In this document: one piece after another, positions 1 through 5,925 of the stretch | How the letters are laid out: each line of letters opens with the position of its first letter | How positions within the stretch are numbered: the stretch's first letter is position 1 | Assembly: GCA_002341315.1 (NCBI GenBank) | Contig: DDNV01000027.1 | Coordinates: 24,617-31,425, forward strand | Direction of reading: 5' to 3' | DNA length: 6,809 bases | From: Cellvibrionales bacterium UBA2511 | GTDB taxonomy: Bacteria > Pseudomonadota > Gammaproteobacteria > Pseudomonadales > Porticoccaceae | Made by a program: the position numbers and the translations under genes | Notes under the pieces: generated by a model | What the model saw: only the letters and a program-made list of their open reading frames with translations | What the model was told of the DNA's origin: nothing | Database searches by the model: none

Positions 1-1199
1 CGAAACACCAATACGGTACCAGTTACCTGATTGAGCCGGTTGCGCAGTGGTGTCGCTGTGGCTACCACTGGAAAAGGTTGTTGACCCGGCACAGAAAGCA
101 TGGCGTTATCGACAACAGAGACGGGCTTGCCGCGGGTCAGAGCCGACCGGCAGGGGGATTCCACCGGCTCACCGGACTCACTGAGCAAGGTCATCAGATC
201 ATCAATATAACGGTTGGGCTGGGGATCGTTGATGCCCAGCAGTTCCATGCCAATGGGGTTGAGGTGCTCGACAAGACCGTGTCGGTCGGTCAACAAAATA
301 CCGTCCACCACTTGACTGAACACCGTATTGATTAATTTTCGCTGATGGAACAGGGCCTCAAGATTGGCCGACTGAAGTGTAATATCCTGGAACAGCAACA
401 CATGACAATCACGATGAGTGACGGACGGGAAACAGCTCACCCTGAGCAACAGGTTTTCACCATCCGCAGTAGCCCCTTCCAGGGCAGCCCCCTGCTCCCT
501 TTCTTCGCCGCCCTCCAGCACCACCTTGATATCATCGGCAAGCTCGGCACTAATGGTCGGCAGCAAGACCCGCAACGGTCTGTTTTTTAGTTGCCCAATA
601 CTGTAACCAAACAGGGCTTCCAGTGGTGCGTTCCCATCCAGAACAAGGTGGTGACTGTCCAGCAACAGCAGGGGCACCTGATCGGTGTCCAGGTAGGCGG
701 AAAACCGCTGGTCGGCTGAAGTCGGCGTTCGCCGGGGCTCCTCTTTGAGCATCGCCTTATCCAGCGCTGCGTCAAACGGCGCTTCGTCTATCTGAATCAG
801 ACAACAGTGGCCGACATCGGGTAATTCCAGTGGCGAAAAGCTCACGCGATGCAGAGGCAACTCGCGACGATTGCCCGCCATGATCGAATCGGTCGAATCG
901 AGAAAATCCGGATTCTCCCGTTGATTCCAATGGGTCTCGACACCCTGAAACAGGGCCTCATCTATCGCCTGGGCAAATGGACCGCCAACCAGAGCGGGGA
1001 ACAGTGAATCAAAAGCGCGCTGGGCTACATCTGCCGGCGACATACCGGTCCACTCTCCCAGCCATTGATTCCAGTATCTGATCACCAGACGACTGTCCAG
1101 CAACAACACGCCCAGCGTTTGGGTGTTGAGCAATACATTCTCCAGACTGCGGTCAAACAGCGCATCACGCCTGAACTCAGACTGGATATCAACACTCAT
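1..1199 (-). CDS. Multi-PAS sensory protein, N-terminal part (runs off the left edge)
   Basis: An open minus-strand frame starts with ATG at 1199 and stays open to the window edge, giving 399 complete codons. There is no signal peptide or membrane segment, so the product is probably cytoplasmic. Three PAS-like repeats are visible: about residues 20-137 (GVLLLDSRLVIRYWNQWLGEW), 165-273 (VPLLLLDSHHLVLDGNAPLEA, ending in LLFQDIT) and 286-399 (DGILLTDRHGLVEHLNPIGME). The third ends in GTVLVF just as the frame leaves the window. That ending is common in PAS domains placed directly before GGDEF/EAL or histidine-kinase modules, so a cyclic-di-GMP enzyme is a reasonable guess; the output domain itself is not visible. 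An in-frame TGA lies seven codons upstream (1218-1220), so no much longer start exists. No strong ribosome binding site precedes the ATG. The gene lies 51 bases after the DUF2333 gene on the same strand and may be read from the same transcript. Confidence 0.85.
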   Translation of the reverse strand, partial: MSVDIQSEFRRDALFDRSLENVLLNTQTLGVLLLDSRLVIRYWNQWLGEWTGMSPADVAQRAFDSLFPALVGGPFAQAIDEALFQGVETHWNQRENPDFLDSTDSIMAGNRRELPLHRVSFSPLELPDVGHCCLIQIDEAPFDAALDKAMLKEEPRRTPTSADQRFSAYLDTDQVPLLLLDSHHLVLDGNAPLEALFGYSIGQLKNRPLRVLLPTISAELADDIKVVLEGGEEREQGAALEGATADGENLLLRVSCFPSVTHRDCHVLLFQDITLQSANLEALFHQRKLINTVFSQVVDGILLTDRHGLVEHLNPIGMELLGINDPQPNRYIDDLMTLLSESGEPVESPCRSALTRGKPVSVVDNAMLSVPGQQPFPVVATATPLRNRLNQVTGTVLVF

Positions 1200-1227
1200 A
1201 GGTCGCAGGTACCATAGTCACTTTTGA

Positions 1228-1247
1228 CGCTGTTGCTCAAAACAGCG
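1228..1247 (-). other. Small inverted repeat between DUF2333 gene and PAS gene
   Basis: A perfect 7-base stem (CGCTGTT and AACAGCG) closes a 6-base loop in the 51-base gap between the two minus-strand genes. On the minus strand it is followed by TCAAAAG, not a T-run, so it is a poor intrinsic terminator. It could slow read-through or stabilise the 3' end of the upstream message, but no function can be assigned. Confidence 0.3.
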
Positions 1248-1250
1248 CGA

Positions 1251-2303
1251 TCAACCCTGATCAAGCAGGTCTCGCAAGTCGATAATCGAAGCATTTGCCC
1301 GGCTGACGTAGGACGCCATCACCAGTGAATGATTGGCCAGCAGGCCAAACCCGCCACCATTCAGCACCATCGGGCTATAGACAGGCTCCTGGCTCGATTC
1401 CAGCTCACGAATAATCTGCTGCAACCCGACCCTGGCATTTTTCTTGCGCAACACCTCATCAAACTCCACCTCAACCGCCTTGAGTAGATGAACCAGCGCC
1501 CAGGTGGTGCCCCTTGCCTCATAAAAGACGTCATCCAATTCCAGCCAGGGCGTTTTAACATTGACCTCAAAAGCCTGACCTGAGCTGTCCTGCCTGTCCA
1601 GCTCTATCTGATCCATATTGATTCGCCGTTGGCCGACACTGGCACTGAGTCTCTGCGAGAGACTCCCCAGACGGGTTTCAACGGTGCCCAGCCAGTAGCG
1701 CAGGCTGTCGGCGCGCGGGTAGAACCTCGCGCCGGTATTGTCGTCAGCCAGCCGTGCTAGATAGCTTTCAAGGTAGCGGATTCCGGCCCGGTACTCCGAC
1801 TCCGTCGCAGGCAATACCCAGCTGTGATGGTCGAAGTTCAAGCGTGGTTCTGCCAATGCCAAATCACCGTCCTCAGTAGACTGGGAACGCGATCGGCTGA
1901 ATGCCTCACGCATGGCCTTACTGAAATCACGCACCTGAATAATGACCCCGTACTCCCAGTTCGGCAGGTTATCCAGCCAGATCCCGGGCGGCGCAATATC
2001 ATTGCTCAAATACCCGCCGCGTTTTTCCAGCAGGGTTTCAATTACCGTAATCAGGGTGGCCGTAGCGGTGCTGCCCGAAACCTGACGTTCAGCCCGCTGG
2101 GCAGTATTTTCACTGACGTCAAATAATGGTGGCTCTTCTGTCCAATACCATCCGATCAGCAAGACCACCAGCAGATATACGCCCACTAACCACAGGGCCG
2201 TACGCCACCAGGGGAAACCGGTTACAGCCCCTTCGGCACGAAACTCCCGGGCATCATCGGCAATGCCATTGCGCCATGACTTGATCTTGTCGGTCATCTT
2301 CAT
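1251..2303 (-). CDS. DUF2333 family inner-membrane protein
   Basis: This is a 350-residue protein of unknown function that I recognise as DUF2333 (Pfam PF10095, from memory). It has a short cytoplasmic N-terminus, one hydrophobic membrane segment at about residues 33-54 (ALWLVGVYLLVVLLIGWYW), and a long C-terminal domain that should lie in the periplasm. Family-like stretches are GGYLSNDIAPPGIWLDNLPN at 96-115, QVRDFSKAMREAFSRSRSQS at 123-142 and NFDHHSWVLPATESEY at 156-171. The C-terminal third is helical-looking, with TPWLELDDVFYEARGTTWAL at 251-270. No enzymatic motif is evident, and length is about what I expect for the family. The ATG at 2303 has a good ribosome binding site (AAGGTGG, 2310-2316) six bases upstream. 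The start overlaps the stop of the copper chaperone gene as ATGA, so translation is probably coupled and the two genes share a transcript. Family call is firm; function is unknown. Confidence 0.9.
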   Translation of the reverse strand: MKMTDKIKSWRNGIADDAREFRAEGAVTGFPWWRTALWLVGVYLLVVLLIGWYWTEEPPLFDVSENTAQRAERQVSGSTATATLITVIETLLEKRGGYLSNDIAPPGIWLDNLPNWEYGVIIQVRDFSKAMREAFSRSRSQSTEDGDLALAEPRLNFDHHSWVLPATESEYRAGIRYLESYLARLADDNTGARFYPRADSLRYWLGTVETRLGSLSQRLSASVGQRRINMDQIELDRQDSSGQAFEVNVKTPWLELDDVFYEARGTTWALVHLLKAVEVEFDEVLRKKNARVGLQQIIRELESSQEPVYSPMVLNGGGFGLLANHSLVMASYVSRANASIIDLRDLLDQG

Positions 2304-2746
2304 CGGCCACCACCTTCTCGTAATACATCGCGCACAGGAACGTTGAGTTGAACGTCAGGGCAGGTTTCAAACAACAGGCTGAGGGGATACGCCTCGCCAT
2401 CCACCAGAGGCGTCTTCAGACCAAACAGCATCAGATGGTAACCGCCTGGCTTCAGGTTCACCTGGCTACCGGCGGGAATGCTCAACCCCGGAACCCGGCG
2501 CATGGACATGACACCGCCCTGGTGACTGTGCTGGTGAAGTTCAGCACGATCCGCGACCGGTGTGTCGGCGCCCAGCAGGCGGCAATCATGATCGTAGCCG
2601 TTCCGGATCGTCATAAAGGCCGCAGTAACCGTCTGACCCGGTGGCAATCCACGGATATAGGCTTCACCCACCAACAGCTCTCCGGCGTTGACCTGGGCTA
2701 TTAACAATATTGGAAAAATAGCAAAATAACGTTTCAAAAATGACAA
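2300..2746 (-). CDS. PCu(A)C-type periplasmic copper chaperone
   Basis: A small secreted copper(I)-binding protein of the PCu(A)C family (DUF461), whose members deliver copper for Cu(A) site assembly in cytochrome c oxidase. The family motif H-X10-M-X21-H-X-M is fully present. With the preferred start the ligands are H71, M82, H104 and M106, inside ELHQHSHQGGVMSMRRV and KPGGYHLMLFGLK. A signal peptide covers about residues 1-21 (SFLKRYFAIFPILLIAQVNA, cut before GELLV). I prefer a TTG start at 2746: GGGAGAG (2753-2759) lies six bases before it, and the predicted promoter would start RNA near 2766. The frame extends to a GTG at 2761 immediately after a stop, which would give 153 residues, but that start has no ribosome binding site and adds acidic residues to the signal peptide. 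Two cysteines (C55, C129) may pair. The 3' end overlaps the DUF2333 start by 4 bases. Confidence 0.9.
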   Translation of the reverse strand: MSFLKRYFAIFPILLIAQVNAGELLVGEAYIRGLPPGQTVTAAFMTIRNGYDHDCRLLGADTPVADRAELHQHSHQGGVMSMRRVPGLSIPAGSQVNLKPGGYHLMLFGLKTPLVDGEAYPLSLLFETCPDVQLNVPVRDVLREGGGR

Positions 2747-2752
2747 ATCGTT

Positions 2753-2759
2753 CTCTCCC
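2753..2759 (-). promoter_or_regulatory. Ribosome binding site that decides the copper chaperone start
   Basis: GGGAGAG on the minus strand is a strong Shine-Dalgarno match six bases before a TTG codon at 2746-2744. The upstream GTG at 2761 overlaps this site and has no such signal of its own, so the TTG is the more likely start. Confidence 0.55.
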
Positions 2760-2772
2760 ACTCAGGGTGACG

Positions 2773-2800
2773 ACTATAACACTGCCATGGGTACCGGCAA
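2773..2800 (-). promoter_or_regulatory. Predicted sigma-70 promoter for copper chaperone-DUF2333 operon
   Basis: On the minus strand a -35-like TTGCCG (2795-2800, four of six to consensus) and a -10 TATAGT (2773-2778, five of six) are 16 bases apart. Transcription would begin near 2766, giving a leader of about 20 bases that carries the ribosome binding site for the TTG start. No clear CueR-type dyad is visible in the spacer. Prediction is from sequence only. Confidence 0.45.
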
Positions 2801-2914
2801 ATGACTCGCCTCTATCTCGCCGGCTCCGTACAATACGAACTGGTTCCGCAAACGCCTGTCTCATGATCTGCAGATTGACGGCTGCTCGTTGCCGGAGATC
2901 TTTTTAATGCTGGC

Positions 2915-2943
2915 TTGACAACGGTGATTCAGGCCGCAATAAA
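2915..2943 (+). promoter_or_regulatory. Predicted sigma-70 promoter for dsbD
   Basis: A perfect -35 box TTGACA (2915-2920) is followed after 17 bases by AATAAA (2938-2943), four of six to the -10 consensus. RNA would start near 2950, about 20 bases before the dsbD ATG, with the weak ribosome binding site AGAGAAG (2959-2965) in between. The perfect -35 and ideal spacing make this the best promoter candidate in the window. Confidence 0.55.
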
Positions 2944-2970
2944 CGACTGCAACATTACAGAGAAGTCCGA

Positions 2971-4695
2971 ATGCATCTACGGCTCCCCAGTATCCTGACA
3001 ATTTTGCTGTTGTTCGTCGCCTGCCTTACCAATGCAGAGCAGATATTCCCTTCGTCCTCATCAGCCAATCTACTGGGCACCGATGCCACCTTCCTGCCCA
3101 TTGACGAGGCCTATCAGCTGGAAGTATCCACAGAGGCCGGGCAACTGTCACTGGACTGGCAAATAGCGCCGGGGTATTACCTCTACCAACACCGTTTTCA
3201 GTTGCTTGACCGCGATTGGCAACCGATTGAGGCCAAACCAGACTTTCCGGCGGGAAAGCAGATTTATGACGAGTACTATGAAAGAGAGCTGACCGTTTAT
3301 TATGAACAGGTTACCTTTGGCCTGCCACTGCCTCCTTCTGCTCGCACCCTGTTCGTCGAGTCTCAGGGATGCGCCGATGCGGGGCTCTGCTACCCGCCTC
3401 GAACCCAGAAAGTCACTATTGATCCGGACACCGGCATCGCATCCATCGCCGATGTCGACTCGGTGGCTATGGCAGCGGAACCGCCCCCAGTGCGCTCGCC
3501 CGCCACAAGCCTTTACCTCATCCTGTTGTTTGCGCTACTGGGCGGCATCATTCTCAACCTGATGCCCTGTGTTTTTCCAGTACTCTCGATCAAGGCACTG
3601 AGTCTCACCAGCCAGCATCTCGGCCCCCATGGCCGACATCTGCACGGTCTGGCGTACACACTGGGCGTCGTGCTCAGCTTCATCGCCATTGCAGGACTCC
3701 TTATTGCACTGCGGCAAACAGGTGAGGCAGTGGGCTGGGGCTTCCAGCTTCAATCACCGGTGTTTGTCGGCCTGCTGGCTTATCTTTTCATCCTGATGGG
3801 TTTGAGCTTTTCCGGACTACTCACGCTGGGTACGGGACTGATGAACCTGGGCCACGCCACCACCGCAGGCCACAGCCTGCAATCCTCCTTCATGACGGGC
3901 CTGCTGGCCACTGTCGTTGCCAGCCCCTGCACGGCACCTTTCATGGGAACAGCGCTGGGCTTTGCGCTGGTACAACCGGTCTGGATCGCATTGTCGGTAT
4001 TTATGTTTCTGGGTCTGGGTATGGCGCTACCGCTGCTCTTGCTGTCCTGGTGGCCATGGCTGGGCACCCGACTTCCCCGCCCCGGCCCCTGGATGGTCAC
4101 GTTCAAGGAGTTTCTCGCCTTTCCCCTTTACCTGAGTGGTGCCTGGCTCCTCTGGGTGTTGGGCAGGCAAGCGGGCAGCGACACGGTCATCGCGATGGTC
4201 ACGGGTATTGTACTGATACTCTTTGCCCTCTGGCTGCTCAAACTGCGCAAAACGCCATTCACCCGACTGATTGCGTTGACCGCCGTCATCATTGCCCTGA
4301 TTCTCCCCTGGCAAACTTACCGGGGCAGCGGGACACAGGCCACCCACTGGGAACCCTATACCGAAGCGAGGCTGCAACAGCTGCTTGATCAGGGCGACGC
4401 CGTTTTCGTCAATCTCACGGCCGACTGGTGTATCACCTGTCTCGCCAATGAAAAAATGGCATTGAGCTCAACACGAATCACTTCGGCTTTTGCCGAGCAG
4501 CAGATTACGTACCTCAAGGGTGACTGGACCAACTACAATCCAGAGATCACCCAACTACTCAATCTCCATCAGCGATCTGGTGTGCCCCTTTACCTGTTTT
4601 ACCGAAAAGGACACCGCCAGCCCGTAATTTTGCCTCAACTACTGACAGAAAGCATCGTGATAGCCACCATATCGCCGCAGCTTATGCAAAAATAG
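2971..4695 (+). CDS. dsbD: Thiol:disulfide interchange protein DsbD
   Basis: A 574-residue inner-membrane reductase that carries electrons from cytoplasmic thioredoxin to periplasmic partners such as DsbC and the cytochrome c thiol system. All three DsbD modules and all three cysteine pairs are present. A signal peptide covers about residues 1-22. The periplasmic alpha domain (about 35-165) has C134 and C140 in CADAGLCYPP. The membrane domain (about 178-448) has roughly eight hydrophobic segments, with C200 in NLMPCVFPVLSIK and C320 in ASPCTAPFMG. The C-terminal thioredoxin-like gamma domain (about 460-574) has C487 and C490 in ADWCITC, with probable cis-proline P539 in GVPLY. Length is close to E. 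coli DsbD. The GDWTNYNPEI stretch of the gamma domain is less like E. coli and more like other DsbD-family proteins. The ATG at 2971 gives a proper signal peptide. The gene is transcribed divergently from the copper chaperone and stands 272 bases before aroQ. Confidence 0.96.
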   Translation: MHLRLPSILTILLLFVACLTNAEQIFPSSSSANLLGTDATFLPIDEAYQLEVSTEAGQLSLDWQIAPGYYLYQHRFQLLDRDWQPIEAKPDFPAGKQIYDEYYERELTVYYEQVTFGLPLPPSARTLFVESQGCADAGLCYPPRTQKVTIDPDTGIASIADVDSVAMAAEPPPVRSPATSLYLILLFALLGGIILNLMPCVFPVLSIKALSLTSQHLGPHGRHLHGLAYTLGVVLSFIAIAGLLIALRQTGEAVGWGFQLQSPVFVGLLAYLFILMGLSFSGLLTLGTGLMNLGHATTAGHSLQSSFMTGLLATVVASPCTAPFMGTALGFALVQPVWIALSVFMFLGLGMALPLLLLSWWPWLGTRLPRPGPWMVTFKEFLAFPLYLSGAWLLWVLGRQAGSDTVIAMVTGIVLILFALWLLKLRKTPFTRLIALTAVIIALILPWQTYRGSGTQATHWEPYTEARLQQLLDQGDAVFVNLTADWCITCLANEKMALSSTRITSAFAEQQITYLKGDWTNYNPEITQLLNLHQRSGVPLYLFYRKGHRQPVILPQLLTESIVIATISPQLMQK

Positions 4696-4712
4696 GCCTT
4701 ATTTCACAGAAG

Positions 4713-4737
4713 TTGCTGAATATAGCAAGAATTTGCT
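4713..4737 (+). other. Two alternative small hairpins after dsbD
   Basis: Two copies of TTGCTG (from 4713 and from 4733) flank AGCAA (4724-4728), which can pair with TTGCT on either side to form one of two exclusive 5-base stems. Neither is followed by a T-run, so this is not a convincing terminator for dsbD. It may be chance; read-through of dsbD into the aroQ leader cannot be excluded. Confidence 0.2.
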
Positions 4738-4820
4738 GCCATCCTCAGCCAACTACCGGAAAACAGGCACAAAACGGCCCAAACGACTTAACACCGGCAC
4801 CGATAAAACAGTTATTTTCG

Positions 4821-4849
4821 TTAAACATGTGTCAAAAAGAAGCTAAAAT
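4821..4849 (+). promoter_or_regulatory. Possible promoter for the aroQ-accB-accC operon
   Basis: In an AT-rich stretch, TAAAAT (4844-4849, five of six to the -10 consensus) lies 17 bases after TTAAAC (4821-4826, a weak -35, three of six). RNA would start near 4856 and have a leader of about 110 bases that includes the terminator at 4910-4930. Other -10-like hexamers are TATAAA (4858-4863) and TATAAC (4942-4947, beyond the terminator), neither with a good -35. Which one is used cannot be decided from sequence. Confidence 0.35.
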
Positions 4850-4909
4850 CCGCAAACTATAAAAAATTGGACAGCTTTTCATTTTTGTTGCAGACTCCCA
4901 CCCATTGAC

Positions 4910-4930
4910 CAGCCCCAGAGGCTGTTTTTT
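4910..4930 (+). terminator. Intrinsic terminator or attenuator in the aroQ leader
   Basis: CAGCC (4910-4914) and GGCTG (4920-4924) form a GC-rich 5-base stem with a 5-base loop, followed at once by six T (4925-4930). It ends 37 bases before the aroQ ATG. It could be the delayed end of the dsbD transcript, with aroQ read from a promoter just beyond it, or a leader attenuator for the aroQ-acc operon. The stem is short, so efficiency is uncertain. Confidence 0.55.
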
Positions 4931-4967
4931 GTTAATTGTTTTATAACATCCCACCGGCGGGGACATT

Positions 4968-5408
4968 ATGGCCACCATACTGGTATTACACGGCCCCAAC
5001 CTGAATCTCCTCGGCACTCGCGAGCCAACGCTGTACGGCAGCGAAACTCTGCAGGATATCAACCAACAGCTGACCGATCAGGCGGCAGAACAGGGGCACC
5101 ACTTACTCACACTGCAAAGCAATGCTGAATACGAACTGGTGGAACGGGTACATGAAGCCAGCAGGGAAGGGGTGAACTTTATTATTCTCAACCCTGCGGC
5201 GTTAACCCATTCCAGCATTGCCCTGCGCGACGCACTACTGGCCGTTGATATCCCCTTTATAGAAGTTCACCTGTCCAATGTGCATGCTCGTGAAGCCTTT
5301 CGGCACCAATCTTTTTTCTCCGACATAGCCAGAGGCGTTATTTGCGGACTGGGCGGCCAAGGCTATGCTCTGGCACTGCAAGCCGCACTGAAACAACTGG
5401 ATACCTGA
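4968..5408 (+). CDS. aroQ: Type II 3-dehydroquinate dehydratase
   Basis: A 146-residue cytoplasmic enzyme that converts 3-dehydroquinate to 3-dehydroshikimate in the shikimate pathway to aromatic amino acids, folate and quinones. Type II enzymes are small dodecameric proteins unrelated to the Schiff-base type I (AroD), and the length fits. Signature segments are [17 protein letters not shown] at residues 8-24, which carries the flexible lid with R18 and the catalytic tyrosine Y23; SNAEYEL at 51-57; [16 protein letters not shown] at 75-90 with N75 and H81; and [17 protein letters not shown] at 99-115 with catalytic H101 and R112. All expected active-site residues are present. The ATG at 4968 follows GGGGA (4959-4963) by four bases. 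It is first in a same-strand cluster with accB (33 bases downstream) and accC, an arrangement known in pseudomonads and other gammaproteobacteria. Confidence 0.97.
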   Translation: MATILVLHGPNLNLLGTREPTLYGSETLQDINQQLTDQAAEQGHHLLTLQSNAEYELVERVHEASREGVNFIILNPAALTHSSIALRDALLAVDIPFIEVHLSNVHAREAFRHQSFFSDIARGVICGLGGQGYALALQAALKQLDT

Positions 5409-5428
5409 TTCAAACTTTCACACCATTT

Positions 5429-5432
5429 GGAG
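5429..5432 (+). promoter_or_regulatory. Ribosome binding site that decides the accB start
   Basis: GGAG lies nine bases before the ATG at 5442, from which the protein begins [16 protein letters not shown], the usual N-terminus of AccB. A TTG at 5427 in the same frame would add five residues but overlaps this site and has no signal of its own, so the ATG is preferred. Confidence 0.7.
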
Positions 5433-5441
5433 CAACCGCAG

Positions 5442-5900
5442 ATGGATATTAGAAAAATCAAAAAGCTGATTGAACTGCTCGAAGAGTCCGATATTGGCGA
5501 AATCGAAATCAAGGAAGGCGAAGAGTCTGTCCGGATCAGCAGGAATGGCCCCGGCGTCATGTCGATGCCCATGATGATGCCCGCACAGATGCAGGCACCT
5601 CAGCAACCTGCCCCGACGAGTGCGGCAACGACCACTGCCGAGCCGGAAACGCCCGCCGAACCCGCTGGCCACGCCGTCAAATCACCGATGGTTGGCACTT
5701 TTTACCGCTCACCGTCACCCGGCTCAAGCGCCTTTATAGAGGTCGGACAGCAGGTCAAGGCTGGCGAAGTACTCTGCATTGTCGAAGCCATGAAAATGAT
5801 GAACCAGATTGAAGCGGACAAAGCCGGCACCGTTAGTGCCATTTTGGTGGAAGACGGCGAGCCCGTTGAATTCGATCAACCACTGGTCATGATTATTTGA
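5442..5900 (+). CDS. accB: Biotin carboxyl carrier protein of acetyl-CoA carboxylase
   Basis: A 152-residue subunit that carries the biotin shuttling CO2 from biotin carboxylase (AccC) to the carboxyltransferase (AccA/AccD) to make malonyl-CoA. The N-terminal segment [16 protein letters not shown] plus [15 protein letters not shown] (residues 1-34) is typical of bacterial AccB and is associated with AccC binding. A Pro/Ala/Met-rich flexible linker spans about 35-75. The C-terminal biotinyl domain (about 77-152) has the thumb-loop region [17 protein letters not shown] and the biotinylation motif [15 protein letters not shown], with the modified lysine at K118. Length is close to E. coli AccB (about 156). 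The gene starts 33 bases after aroQ and ends 25 bases before accC, consistent with one operon. In E. coli AccB represses its own operon; whether that holds here is not visible. Confidence 0.97.
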   Translation: MDIRKIKKLIELLEESDIGEIEIKEGEESVRISRNGPGVMSMPMMMPAQMQAPQQPAPTSAATTTAEPETPAEPAGHAVKSPMVGTFYRSPSPGSSAFIEVGQQVKAGEVLCIVEAMKMMNQIEADKAGTVSAILVEDGEPVEFDQPLVMII

Positions 5901-5925
5901 GCCGTAGCCCACAGGAGCATCAGCA

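Noticed and set aside
78..590. Plus-strand reading frames opposite the PAS gene
   Set aside because: The minus strand is open for the full 1199 bases with recognisable PAS repeats; the plus frames are antisense shadows.
2783..2799. TGCC-N9-GGCA inverted repeat in the spacer of the copper chaperone promoter, as a MerR/CueR-type operator
   Set aside because: The arms are only four bases and do not resemble a CueR dyad; this is expected by chance.
2664..2864. A 66-codon minus-strand frame crossing the intergenic region into the copper chaperone gene
   Set aside because: It overlaps the chaperone signal-peptide region in another frame, spans the predicted promoter and resembles no family I know.
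3535..4388. Several 70-116 codon frames, on both strands, overlapping the dsbD membrane domain
   Set aside because: They lie inside a gene whose reading frame has all DsbD motifs, and their translations are low-complexity or unrelated.
4825..4830. ACATGT palindrome in the aroQ upstream region as a regulator site
   Set aside because: Six bases is too short to support a binding site and no longer symmetry surrounds it.
5427..5441. TTG at 5427 as start of accB
   Set aside because: It overlaps the GGAG ribosome binding site and would add five residues before the well-conserved [10 protein letters not shown]-terminus.
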